This document shows, piece after piece, positions 49,511 to 58,037 of a DNA stretch of 64,000 bases (position 1 is its first letter; each line of letters starts with the position of its first letter). The notes beneath the pieces were generated by a model, which was given only the letters and a program-made list of their open reading frames with translations, was not told the DNA's origin and ran no database searches. This stretch comes from Umezawaea beigongshangensis (GTDB lineage: Bacteria; Actinomycetota; Actinomycetes; Mycobacteriales; Pseudonocardiaceae). The stretch spans positions 6,870-70,869 of the forward strand of contig NZ_JAEIOJ010000008.1 in assembly GCF_016464305.1 (NCBI RefSeq), given 5' to 3'. The position numbers were made by a program, and so were the translations under genes.

Positions 49511-49664
49511 CTCCCCATACTGCCCGACGCCGCACCACCGGTGCGCGCAGACCACCGGCCCTGCCGCCGCGACCGGCGCGATCACCCTCCGGGGCCCCGC
49601 ACCCGCTGTCCGAGCGGCGTGGTTGGCTGTGGCGGTCGAGGCCGACGTCTTCGGGAGGCGCACC

Positions 49665-50447
49665 GTGGAGAAGCTGGTCCGGGTGGAGCGGGACGGGTCC
49701 GGGCTGGCCGTGCTGACGGTCGACGCTCCCCCGCTGAACCTCTACACCGCCGAGTTGCAGGACGCCCTGGACGCGGCGATCGGCGAGCTGGAGGCCGACC
49801 GGCCGCGGGCCGCGCTGCTGCGCGCGGAGGGCCGGGTCGTCAGCGGCGGGGTCGACGTGTCGCTGTTCGCGGCGCGGTCCGGTCCGGCGGCGGCGAAGGA
49901 GCTGCTCGACCAGATGCTCGCGGTTCCGCTGCGGATCGCGGAGCTGCCGTTCCCGACGGTGTTCGCCGCGCACGGCCTGTGCCTGACGTGGGCGTTCGAG
50001 GTCGCGCTCGCGTGCGACCTGCTCGTCGCGTCGGAGCGGGCGTCCTTCGGCCTGGTGGAGAAGGTCGTCGGGCTCACGCCGACGATGGGCGGCACGCAGC
50101 GGCTGGCCGCGCGGGCCGGGTCCGGCCGGGCGAAGGAGCTGGTGATGACCGGCGACCGGTACGACGCGGCCACCCTGGAGCGCTGGAACGTCGTCAACCG
50201 GGTGCTGCCCGCCGAGGACTTCGACGCGGCGGCGCGGGAGTTCGCGACCGCTCTGGCGATCGGCCCGACGAGGGCGCACGCCGCGACGAAGCGGGTCGTG
50301 GCGCACGTCGAGCACGGCGGTGTGGCCGAGGCCGACGCGCACGTCACCACGATCGCCGCCGAGCTGTTCGGCACGCGGGACCTGCGCGACGCGGTGACCT
50401 CGTTCCTGACCGACGGACCGGGCAGGGCGACGTTCACCGGCCGCTGA
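49665..50447 (+). CDS. Enoyl-CoA hydratase/isomerase family protein
   Basis: 260 residues from GTG 49665 (GGGAGG six bases upstream). Crotonase fold: VLTVDAPPLNLYTAELQDALDAAI, LLRAEGRVVSGGVDVSLF (oxyanion loop), HGLCLTWAFEVALACDLLVASERASFGLVEKVVGLTPTMGGTQRL. One catalytic Glu is kept (FGLVEKV) while the first is replaced (AFEVAL variant), so hydratase versus other crotonase chemistry is open. Confidence 0.88.
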   Translation: MEKLVRVERDGSGLAVLTVDAPPLNLYTAELQDALDAAIGELEADRPRAALLRAEGRVVSGGVDVSLFAARSGPAAAKELLDQMLAVPLRIAELPFPTVFAAHGLCLTWAFEVALACDLLVASERASFGLVEKVVGLTPTMGGTQRLAARAGSGRAKELVMTGDRYDAATLERWNVVNRVLPAEDFDAAAREFATALAIGPTRAHAATKRVVAHVEHGGVAEADAHVTTIAAELFGTRDLRDAVTSFLTDGPGRATFTGR

Positions 50448-50453
50448 CCCCGA

Positions 50454-52535
50454 TCAGGACCGCTCGGCCTGCGCCACCAGCTCGGCGGCCCTGGACCGCC
50501 AGGAGAACGGCAGCACCGATCGGCGCAGCTCGTCCGCTGGCCGCGGCGCGCCCCGCTCCAGCGTGGTGCGCAGCGCGGCGATGAACTCCTCGTGGCCGGA
50601 CGCGCGGCGCACCCGGTCGGCGTACTTGTCCAGTTCGGCGAAGTCCGTGCTGACCACGGGCAGCCCCAGCGCCAGGTACTCCTTGAGCTTGATCGGGTTG
50701 GAGTGCCGTATCCAGGAGTTGTTCTGCCACGGCATGATCGCGACGTCGAACCCGGAGCCGTAGGCGGGGATCGTCTCGTACGGCCGGAACCCGAGCCAGT
50801 GCACGTTCGCGTGCCCGGCGAACCGGTCCATCGGACTGCCCGCGTCCCCGACGAGCACGAGCGAGGCCCCCGGCAGGTCGACGGCGATCCGCTCCAGCAG
50901 GTCGAAGTCCACGACGAAGTCGTCCAGCGCGCCGAAGAACCCGATGCGCGGACCGGGCACCGCGGCGAGGTCGGCGGGCAGCTCCGCGCGCCGGGTGAAG
51001 TGCTCCACGTCGACACCGTGGTCCAGGAAGTGCGCGCGGTCGCCGGTGCGCGGCCGCTCCTCCTCCAGGAGTGCCTGGCTGACGTAGACGACGCGGTCGG
51101 CGCGGGCGAGCAGCTCGTGCTCCATCGCCTCGATCGTGGCGCGGTCGGACTCGGGGAAGTCGGAGTGCCGGTCGGAGCGGTTGAACACCAGGGAGTGCCG
51201 GCGCAGGGGGCGCACCACGTCCCACGCGGTCGGGATCGTCACGACGACGACCGGCACCCGCAGCCGCAGCACCGCGCACACGGCGCGGACCTGCGCCCGC
51301 ACCAGGACCGCGTTGATCCGCCGCATCAGCGGTGAGCCGTAGAACGGCAGCGGGAGCGGTGACATCACGTGGAAGTTCGGCAGCTCCGGCAGGGGGCGGC
51401 GCACGAGCTTCGCGACGCTGCGCAGCTTGCGCGTGACGCGGCGCAGGACGTGCGTGCTGCGGCCCGGCGACGGCATCCGCATCCCGATGCTGTTGACCAC
51501 CAGCACCCTGCGGTGCTCGGCGACCGAGCGCATGAGCTGGAAGTCCGAGTGAGCCCTGTTGTGGTACCACCAGTCCTGCGCCGAGAAGCAGACCCAGCCG
51601 GGACCCCCCACCGGCGCGCTCGGCCGCGACGGCCACCGTCTCATCAGGACCAGGTCGCGCAGCGCGCGGCGGTGCTTGGCTCCCCGGACCCGGCCGCGCG
51701 CGACGGCGCGGATCAGCTCGTTCAGCACGACGGCGCACCACATGGCGACGGCGGCGGCCCGCCCGGCGCGCTCGCGGCGCAGCCGCACCCGGTTCGTGGC
51801 CGACATCGACCACAGGACCGGTGACGTGCCCTGCTCGCCGCCGAGGTGCACGACGACCGCCTCCGGCTCGTAGCGCACCGCGAACCCGCGGTCGCCCGCG
51901 CGCAGCATGTACTCGGTCTCCTCGGAGTACAGGAAGTACCGCTCCTCCAGCTCCCCGGTGGCCTCGACGCACTCCCGCGAGACCAGCCAGGCCGCGCCGG
52001 TCGCCCAGTCCGCGTCGGTGCGCGCGGAGTAGACGCGCTGGTCCGTCACCACCTCGCCCAGCGCGGGGAACGCGCCGGCGCGGGTGCCGCCGAGCAGCGC
52101 CTCGCCGAGGGCGCGCAGCGCGGTGGGCTCGCGGCGCAGCGACGGCGCCGGTGTGCCGTCGGCGTCGACCACGTGCGGCACGGCGATGCCCGTGCCGGGA
52201 ACGGCGAGCCGCTCCCGGAGCTTGCGGACGGCGAGCACGTCGAGCCGGACGTCGGGGTTGAGCACGAGCACGTCGCTGCCGCGCGCCGCGGCCAGACCCG
52301 CGTTGACGCCAGCGGCGAAGCCGTCGTTGCTCGCGCGGGCGATCACCGTCGCACCGGGGGCGACGCGAGCGACGACGGCGAGGGTGTCGTCGGAGGAGGC
52401 GTTGTCCACCACCACGATCCGCGAGTCCGGCACCGGGTCCAGAGCGGCGGCCGCCGAGCGCAGGCATCCCACGACGACGTCCGCGCTGTTGTAGGTGATG
52501 ATCACGATCGCGAGCGGGCGGGCACTGGTGGTCAT
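50454..52535 (-). CDS. Two-domain glycosyltransferase (GT2 + GT4)
   Basis: 693 residues. N-terminal GT2 ~1-270: LAIVIITYNSADVVVGCL, VVVDNASSDDT, VLVLNPDVRL (DxD-like), RYFLYSEETEYMLRAGDRGF, as in rhamnosyltransferases. C-terminal GT4-like part ~310-690: FHVMSPLPLPFYGSPLMRRIN, RADRVVYVSQALLEEERPRTG, HFLDHGVDVEHFTRR, NPIKLKEYLALGLPVVST with the UDP/GDP-sugar Glu region. One protein could add two sugars in sequence. Follows the WecG-type gene by 7 bp. Confidence 0.9.
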   Translation of the reverse strand: MTTSARPLAIVIITYNSADVVVGCLRSAAAALDPVPDSRIVVVDNASSDDTLAVVARVAPGATVIARASNDGFAAGVNAGLAAARGSDVLVLNPDVRLDVLAVRKLRERLAVPGTGIAVPHVVDADGTPAPSLRREPTALRALGEALLGGTRAGAFPALGEVVTDQRVYSARTDADWATGAAWLVSRECVEATGELEERYFLYSEETEYMLRAGDRGFAVRYEPEAVVVHLGGEQGTSPVLWSMSATNRVRLRRERAGRAAAVAMWCAVVLNELIRAVARGRVRGAKHRRALRDLVLMRRWPSRPSAPVGGPGWVCFSAQDWWYHNRAHSDFQLMRSVAEHRRVLVVNSIGMRMPSPGRSTHVLRRVTRKLRSVAKLVRRPLPELPNFHVMSPLPLPFYGSPLMRRINAVLVRAQVRAVCAVLRLRVPVVVVTIPTAWDVVRPLRRHSLVFNRSDRHSDFPESDRATIEAMEHELLARADRVVYVSQALLEEERPRTGDRAHFLDHGVDVEHFTRRAELPADLAAVPGPRIGFFGALDDFVVDFDLLERIAVDLPGASLVLVGDAGSPMDRFAGHANVHWLGFRPYETIPAYGSGFDVAIMPWQNNSWIRHSNPIKLKEYLALGLPVVSTDFAELDKYADRVRRASGHEEFIAALRTTLERGAPRPADELRRSVLPFSWRSRAAELVAQAERS

Positions 52536-52542
52536 GCGGGTG

Positions 52543-53394
52543 TCACGACTCCCGGAATCCGGTGAAGCGCGCGGTGGCGGGTCTGCGGCGCAGGGCGCCG
52601 GTGAGTCTGCGGCGCAGCGCGCCGGCGAGCAGGCGCAGCGCGAACGGCACGTCGTGCAGCAGGTAGCGGCGGGCCAGCCGGCGCGGTTCGAGCAGCAACC
52701 GGTGCAGCCACTCGGCTCCCGCGCGCTGCACCGCGGCCGACGCGCGCTGGAAGTCGCCGGCGGCCATCGGGATTCCCGCGCCGCAGCCCAGGTACCACGC
52801 CAGCGGCACCTCGCGGCGCAGCCGCTCGATCAGCCTCTCCTGCCGGGGAAAACCCAGTCCGACGAGCACCAGGTCGGGCCGGGCGGCGGCGACGCGCCCG
52901 ACGACCGCGCGCACGCCGTCCTCGGTGGCGTCGAAGCCGAACGGCGGCGAGTCGGCCCCGGCGACCCGCAGTCCGGGGAACCGCTCCGCGAGCACCCGGC
53001 CCGCCCGGTCCGGGACGCCGGGCTCACCGCCGAGCAGGTAGACCGAGCGGCCCTCCCGCGCGGCGGCCCCGGCGAGGGTGAACACCAGCGACGCGCCCGT
53101 GACGCGCTCGGGGACCGGCTCACCGGCGAGACGGGTGGCCCACACGACGGGCATCCCGTCCGCGACGACGACCTCCGCGCGGCGCACCAGCGCCGCGAGT
53201 CCGGGGTTCCCGGTGGCGGCTCGCACGATGTCGACGTTGGCGGTGACGATCGAGCCGCCCTCGCCGCGCGCCCACCGTCGGCACACGTGGTCGGCGACGG
53301 CGCTCTCGCTCAGCGCCATCACCTCGACCGCTCCGACCGGGACGCGTCGCGGCAGCGCACCACCTGTCCCCCGCGAGCGAGATCCTTGCGCCAT
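52543..53394 (-). CDS. WecG/TagA/CpsF family glycosyltransferase
   Basis: 283 residues from ATG 53394. Core of the family: IVTANVDIVRAATGNPGLAALVRRAEVVVADGMPVVWATRLAG, VYLLGGEPGVPDRAGRVL, DLVLVGLGFPRQERLIERL, AWYLGCGAGIPMAAGDFQRA. These membrane-associated enzymes add N-acetylmannosamine(uronate) to a lipid-linked GlcNAc early in polymer assembly. Promoter of the shared motif at 53463-53435. Confidence 0.92.
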   Translation of the reverse strand: MAQGSRSRGTGGALPRRVPVGAVEVMALSESAVADHVCRRWARGEGGSIVTANVDIVRAATGNPGLAALVRRAEVVVADGMPVVWATRLAGEPVPERVTGASLVFTLAGAAAREGRSVYLLGGEPGVPDRAGRVLAERFPGLRVAGADSPPFGFDATEDGVRAVVGRVAAARPDLVLVGLGFPRQERLIERLRREVPLAWYLGCGAGIPMAAGDFQRASAAVQRAGAEWLHRLLLEPRRLARRYLLHDVPFALRLLAGALRRRLTGALRRRPATARFTGFRES

Positions 53395-53434
53395 CTGCGT
53401 TTCTCCACTCGATCGTCGCGGGTGACTACTGCGC

Positions 53435-53463
53435 ACATCGAGCGGTCACCGGACCTCGTTACG
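53435..53463 (-). promoter_or_regulatory. ECF-like promoter of the wecG-type unit
   Basis: Minus strand: CGTAAC (53463-53458), 17 bp, CGATGT (53440-53435). Confidence 0.65.
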
Positions 53464-53490
53464 GAAGTTCGCGCACAGCCGTTCACGGGC

Positions 53491-53518
53491 CGTAACGAGC
53501 GGCCGAACGGACCGATAT
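53491..53518 (+). promoter_or_regulatory. ECF-like promoter of the MFS gene
   Basis: CGTAAC (53491-53496), 16 bp, CGATAT (53513-53518). Back-to-back with the minus-strand copy, 28 bp between the two -35 boxes. Confidence 0.65.
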
Positions 53519-53571
53519 CCGTTGTGAGGGGGGCGTCTCAGCACGACGCACCGACGGACGAGGCGGTGCTC

Positions 53572-54792
53572 ATGTACGTGGCGTCGGTCAGGACCGGCAC
53601 ACCGGAGCGGGGACGGGGTCGGGTCCCCGGCACGGTGATCGCCCTGGGGACGGTCAGCCTGCTCACCGACGTCTCCTCGGAGATGATCACGGCGTTCATG
53701 CCCGTGTACCTGCTGTTCACGCTCCAGCTCGGCTACGCCCGGTTCGGGGTGCTCGACGGCCTCCACACCGGCGCGACGGCCGTCCTGCGGCTCGTCGGCG
53801 GGCACCTCTCCGACCGGCTGGGCCGCCCCAAGGCCGTCGCGGGCGTCGGCTACGGCCTGTCCGCGGCGACGAAGCTGCTGTTCCCCGCGGTGGGCACGTC
53901 GGCGTTCGGGATCGGCGCGCTGCTCGCGGTGGACCGCGCGGGCAAGGGCCTGCGCACGGCGCCGCGCGACGCGATGATCGCCCTGGCCACCCCGGCCGAC
54001 CGGCTGGGCGCGGCGTTCGGCGTGCACCGCGGCATGGACACCGCGGGCGCGCTGCTCGGTCCGCTGGTGACGTTCGCGCTCCTGGCGCAGATCGGGACGG
54101 TGCCCGGACCGGTCTTCGTGGTGAGCTCGTGCTTCGCCGTCGCCGGGCTCGTCGTGCTCGCGGCGTTCGTGCGCGAACCGGCCGCGCCGCGACGGCACGC
54201 GGGGCCGACGCCGTCGGTCGGGGCCGGGCTCGCGCTGCTGCGCGACCCGCGGTTCCGCCGCACCACCGTCGCCACGGCGGTGCTCGGCCTGGCCACCCTG
54301 TCCGACGCCTTCGTCCACGTCCTGGTGCAGCGCTCGACCGGCGTGTCCCCCGGCCTGCTGCCGCTGCTGCCGCTCGGCACGGCGCTGGTGTTCCTGGCGG
54401 CGGCGGCCCCGGTGGGCCGGCTGGCCGACCGGTGCGGCCGGTGGCGGACGTTCCTCGCGGGACACGTGCTGCTGCTCGGCGTCTACGCGCTCCTGCTGGG
54501 CCCGGTCGGCGGGACGCCCGTCGTCGTGGCGGTCCTGCTGCTGCACGGCCTGTTCTACGCGGCCACGGACGGCGTGCTCTCGGCGCGGGTCAGCACGCTG
54601 GCCCCGGAGTCGCTGCGCGGTTCGGCGCTGTCGGTCGTGCAGACCGGTCAGGCGCTGGGCCGGCTGGTGTCGTCGGTCGTGTTCGGCCTCCTGCTCCAGT
54701 TCGCCGACTTCGGCTCCGCGGTGCTGCTCGCCGCCGGCTCGCTCGTCGCGGCGCTCGTCGTGGCCCGGTTCCTCACCCGGTCCACCTCGTGA
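53572..54792 (+). CDS. MFS transporter
   Basis: 406 residues, about 12 membrane segments. Loop 2-3 motif GGHLSDRLGRPKAVAGVG; second-half equivalent GRLADRCGRWRTFLAG. The N-terminus ALGTVSLLTDVSSEMITAFMPVYLLFTLQLGYARFGVLDGLHTGA is typical of a DHA-like subfamily of actinobacteria. ATG 53572 is 8 bp after GGACGAGG; GTG 53566 is possible. Within the exopolysaccharide locus it may export a precursor or effector; substrate unknown. Confidence 0.88.
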   Translation: MYVASVRTGTPERGRGRVPGTVIALGTVSLLTDVSSEMITAFMPVYLLFTLQLGYARFGVLDGLHTGATAVLRLVGGHLSDRLGRPKAVAGVGYGLSAATKLLFPAVGTSAFGIGALLAVDRAGKGLRTAPRDAMIALATPADRLGAAFGVHRGMDTAGALLGPLVTFALLAQIGTVPGPVFVVSSCFAVAGLVVLAAFVREPAAPRRHAGPTPSVGAGLALLRDPRFRRTTVATAVLGLATLSDAFVHVLVQRSTGVSPGLLPLLPLGTALVFLAAAAPVGRLADRCGRWRTFLAGHVLLLGVYALLLGPVGGTPVVVAVLLLHGLFYAATDGVLSARVSTLAPESLRGSALSVVQTGQALGRLVSSVVFGLLLQFADFGSAVLLAAGSLVAALVVARFLTRSTS

Positions 54793-54827
54793 GCGGTCGT
54801 GGCCGCTGGGGGTGGCCACGACCGCTC
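54791..54827. terminator. Terminator after the MFS gene
   Basis: GAGCGGTCGTGGCC pairs with GGCCACGACCGCTC over a 9-nt loop, just after the stop. The rest of 54828-54996 holds no clear gene. Confidence 0.8.
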
Positions 54828-54996
54828 GCGAGAGCTCTCGGAGGAGCCCGACGCCGCCGCGGGCGGCGGCGGTGCGGTGCGCCGGGGTGCCGTCCACGCC
54901 CGCGGTGAAGCCCTGGAGCAGGGTGCGACGCCCACCAGCAGCGGCACCGAGGCGTCGCACCGCCGGAGTCCCTCCGCGGAGCGCGGGGTCACCGGG

Positions 54997-55980
54997 TCAT
55001 CTGACCGGAACCGGTGACGAGGCGTGGGGGACGAGGAGTTCGGGACCGGCCGATCCGTCGGCCGGGACGCGGTAGATCGACGGCTTCTGCCCCGCCGCGG
55101 CCTTGCCGTAGGCGAGCGTGGCGTCGTCGAGCCAGACGGCCTGGTCGTCGACACCACCGGTGCCCGGCAGAGAGTGCTCCCGGTCGGTGGTGAGGTCGAG
55201 GACGACCAGCTCCCACGGGCCGAGCCTGCCGTCGGTGCGCTTCTTGTAGGCGACCCTCGTGCCGTCCGGCGACAGCGACGGGCACTCGGCGCCCGGCCGC
55301 ACGGTGCGCGTCGTCCTGGCCGCGAGGTCGCCCTCGACCAGCCAGGTGCGCCCGCCGGAGGACATGGTGGCGTAGAACGTGCGGTCGTCCGCCGCCACGG
55401 TGACGCCCCAGAAGTTGCGGTCCTCCGCGCTGCGCGCCACGCCGTCCACAGTGGACGTGAAGCCCTCCAGGGACTCCACCAGCTCGCCGCTGCGCAGGTC
55501 CAGCACGCCGGTGCGGGTGGAGAACCCGCCCGCCACCAGGTAGGAGTCGCCGGAGACGAACGTCGTCCACGACACGACGTTCCCGGAGGCCGACACCCTG
55601 GCGCGGCTGGGCGTGCCGGGCAGCGGCACGGTCCGCACCTCCCGGCCGCCGTCGTCGACGATCGCCGCCTCGTAGCTCGGACCGGGTCCGGCCAGGCGCA
55701 GGCACGCGGTGGTGCCACCGGCGGCGTAGACCCGCTGGCAGCGCCACGGGGTGCCGCCGCGCGGTCCGCCGGGGTCGGCCAGCGCGGCCTTCTCCACCCT
55801 GGACCGGCCGTCGTCCTGCTCGACGAACAGGAGGTCGCCGGTGACCGCCGCGGTCACCGGCGCGGCGGCCGAGCGGGCCGAGACGGCCACCGACGCGACG
55901 TAGCCGCCACCCGCCAGCACGACCAGCGCGATCACCACGACGCCCACCACCGTCCGGTGCGCCAGCAACCAGGCCCTCAC
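54997..55980 (-). CDS. Membrane-anchored TolB-like beta-propeller protein
   Basis: 327 residues from GTG 55980, behind a strong GGAGGGAGGGA site. Short cytoplasmic start, one membrane segment (~10-32, VVGVVVIALVVLAGGGYVASVAV), then an outside beta-propeller with repeated blades (SGELVESLEGFTSTVDGV, CPSLSPDGTRVAYKKRTDGR). SLSPDGTRVAY is the TolB/WD40-like blade motif. Function unknown; perhaps a scaffold or sensor for the polysaccharide machinery. Confidence 0.75.
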   Translation of the reverse strand: MRAWLLAHRTVVGVVVIALVVLAGGGYVASVAVSARSAAAPVTAAVTGDLLFVEQDDGRSRVEKAALADPGGPRGGTPWRCQRVYAAGGTTACLRLAGPGPSYEAAIVDDGGREVRTVPLPGTPSRARVSASGNVVSWTTFVSGDSYLVAGGFSTRTGVLDLRSGELVESLEGFTSTVDGVARSAEDRNFWGVTVAADDRTFYATMSSGGRTWLVEGDLAARTTRTVRPGAECPSLSPDGTRVAYKKRTDGRLGPWELVVLDLTTDREHSLPGTGGVDDQAVWLDDATLAYGKAAAGQKPSIYRVPADGSAGPELLVPHASSPVPVR

Positions 55981-56015
55981 CCGATCCCTCCCTCCCTCCG
56001 ACCACGACACCTGAC

Positions 56016-56044
56016 TCATCGTGACCAGCGACGTCGTCGTTATC
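56016..56044 (-). promoter_or_regulatory. ECF-like promoter of the TolB-like gene
   Basis: Minus strand: GATAAC (56044-56039), 17 bp, CGATGA (56021-56016). The weakest of the five copies. Confidence 0.5.
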
Positions 56045-56092
56045 GGTGCAGAGCGCGCCGCAGCGGACAGTTCCCCCACGTCCGACACGCGC

Positions 56093-56120
56093 TGTAACGG
56101 GTTCTGCGCTGCTGCGATGT
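56093..56120 (+). promoter_or_regulatory. ECF-like promoter of the glycosyltransferase operon
   Basis: TGTAAC (56093-56098), 16 bp, CGATGT (56115-56120), 66 bp before the first GTG. Divergent from the TolB-like promoter. Confidence 0.65.
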
Positions 56121-56185
56121 CCCTCGTGAACACCGTCCCGCACCGCACGTCGACCCGCACCGCACGTCGAGGAGGTGGACCCCCG

Positions 56186-57166
56186 GTGACCACTGGATCG
56201 CGCGGTGCTGGAGCGCTCGCGGCGTCGACGTGCGAGGACGGCACGACGGACTGCACCGTCGTGATCGTCACCCATCAGAGCGAACGCCACCTGCCCCGGC
56301 TGCTGGCCGACCTGCGTGCCGCGTCGGCACGGCTGCGGCTGCGGATCGTGCTGGTGGACAACGCCTCCACCGACGGCACGGCACGCGCCGCCGCGGCGTC
56401 CGGCGCGATCACGCTGCTCTCGGAGGACAACCTGGGTTACGCCGGAGGGCTGAACCTCGCGTGGCCGCACGTCGCCCCCGGCGCTCCCGTGCTCGTGCTC
56501 AACCCCGACGTGACGCTGACGCCCGACGCCGTCGAGCACCTGCTGACCGCCGCGGCGCGACCGGGGGTCGGCGTCGCCGTGCCGATGCTGCGCGACGAGG
56601 ACGGCACCACGACCCGGTCGCTGCGCCGCGAGCCGTCGGTCCCCCGCGCGCTGGTCGACGCCCTGCTGGGGCGGCACGCGCGCGGACTGCCCGGCGCGCT
56701 GAGCGAGACGGTGTGGCACGAGGCCGCCTACCGGTCACCCGGCACGCCGGACTGGGCGTGCGGCGCCGCGCTGATGATCACGCAGGAGTGCCTGCGCCGC
56801 GTGGGTCCGTGGGACGCCGGGCGCTTCTTCCTCTACTCCGAGGAGACCGACTTCTTCCGCGGGGTGCGCGAATCGGGCCTGCGCGTCGCGTACGAACCGC
56901 GCGCGGTGGTGACCCACGCCGGCGGCGGATCGGGCTCGTCTCCGGCGCTCGTCGCCCTGATGGCGGTGAACCGCGTGCGCTACGCCAGGAAGCACCGCGG
57001 CGGGGTCGCCGCGGCGGCCCACTGGTGCGCGGTCGTGCTGCACGAGGCGCTGCGCTGCCGCGACGCGGGCCACCGCGCCGCGCTGCGCGCCCTGCTGAGC
57101 CGTTCGGCCAGGCGCGCGCTCCCCGGCACGCACCGCAGCACGACCGAGGAGGACGCACGTGGATGA
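56186..57166 (+). CDS. GT2 family glycosyltransferase (rhamnosyltransferase-like)
   Basis: 326 residues from GTG 56186 (GGAGGTGG upstream). GT2 motifs: CTVVIVTHQSERHLPRLLADL, IVLVDNASTDGTARA, VLVLNPDVTLTPDAVEHL, DWACGAALMITQECLRRVGPWDAGRFFLYSEETDF. It parallels the N-terminal half of the two-domain enzyme at 50454 (both have LNPDV, YSEET, then an HLGG/HAGG motif), so they probably arose by duplication. Starts an operon of five or more overlapping genes. Confidence 0.92.
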   Translation: MTTGSRGAGALAASTCEDGTTDCTVVIVTHQSERHLPRLLADLRAASARLRLRIVLVDNASTDGTARAAAASGAITLLSEDNLGYAGGLNLAWPHVAPGAPVLVLNPDVTLTPDAVEHLLTAAARPGVGVAVPMLRDEDGTTTRSLRREPSVPRALVDALLGRHARGLPGALSETVWHEAAYRSPGTPDWACGAALMITQECLRRVGPWDAGRFFLYSEETDFFRGVRESGLRVAYEPRAVVTHAGGGSGSSPALVALMAVNRVRYARKHRGGVAAAAHWCAVVLHEALRCRDAGHRAALRALLSRSARRALPGTHRSTTEEDARG

Positions 57167-58037
57167 CCTGGTCGTGCTGACGCCCAGCTACGCCCCGGAC
57201 GCGGAGCTGTTCGGCGACCTGCACCGCTCGGTGCTGGCCAACACGGCGGACGACGTCGTGCACCACGTCGTCGTCCCGCCGGCGGACCGCGCGCTGTTCG
57301 CGGCCCACGAGGGCGAGCGCTGTCGCGTGTGGACGTACCCCGAGCTGCTCCCGCGCCGCTTCCTCGGCGTGCCGCGCGCGGGCGTGTGGGTCAACGCCGG
57401 GCGCCCCTGGCCGCCGGTGCGCGGCTGGGTGCTCCAGCAGGCGGTGAAGATCGCCGCGGCGGAGCGGTTCGACGCGCGCGCCGTGCTGCTCGCCGACTCC
57501 GACGTCGTGCTGGTGCGTCCCACCACGGCGGACAGCTTCACCTCCGCAGGACGGCTCGGGCTGTTCCGGGCCGACGGCGCGGTGCACGCCGGGATGCCGA
57601 GGCACGTGCGCTGGCACGCCGTCGCCAGGAAGCTGCTGGGCGTGCCCGGCGAGGCGCGGCCACCGCTGCACGACTACGTGAGCCCCTTCAACGTGTGGGA
57701 GCCCGAGGTCGTGCGCGCGCTGCGTCGCCGCGTCGAGCAGGTGACCGGCCGGGACTGGCTGGACGTGTTCTGCTCCCGGCTCCACGTCTCGGAGTTCGTC
57801 CTCTACGGCGTCTTCGTCGACGAGGTGCTCGGCGGGCCGGCGCGGCACTGTCCGTCGGACACCATGTTCTGCCACACCTACTGGGACACCACGCCGCTCG
57901 ACCACGACACCGCGGTGGAGTTCGCGGGAGCCGTCGCACCGGACGCGCTGGCCGTGATGATCTCCGCGAAGTCCGGGACACCGACCGGGGTCCGGCGCAG
58001 CGCCGCGGCCCGCGCGGGCTCACGAGGGGGAGAATGA
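57159..58037 (+). CDS. DUF6492 family putative glycosyltransferase
   Basis: 292 residues, GTG overlapping the previous stop by 8 bp. GT-A-like: DLVVLTPSYAPDAELFGDLHRSVL, VLQQAVKIAAAERFDARAVLLADSDVVLVRP (DxD metal site), SRLHVSEFVLYGVFVDEVLG. DUF6492 proteins have no assigned acceptor. Coupled to the next GT2 by ATGA. Confidence 0.8.
   Translation: MDDLVVLTPSYAPDAELFGDLHRSVLANTADDVVHHVVVPPADRALFAAHEGERCRVWTYPELLPRRFLGVPRAGVWVNAGRPWPPVRGWVLQQAVKIAAAERFDARAVLLADSDVVLVRPTTADSFTSAGRLGLFRADGAVHAGMPRHVRWHAVARKLLGVPGEARPPLHDYVSPFNVWEPEVVRALRRRVEQVTGRDWLDVFCSRLHVSEFVLYGVFVDEVLGGPARHCPSDTMFCHTYWDTTPLDHDTAVEFAGAVAPDALAVMISAKSGTPTGVRRSAAARAGSRGGE

Noticed and set aside
54828-54996. Ankyrin-like minus-strand reading (VDGTPAHRTAAARGGVGLLREL)
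   Set aside because: Single weak repeat, no start and no second repeat; not enough to call a pseudogene.
56141-56170. Duplicated CCGCACGTCGA before the GT2 operon
   Set aside because: It lies in the untranslated leader with no symmetry, consistent with slippage.
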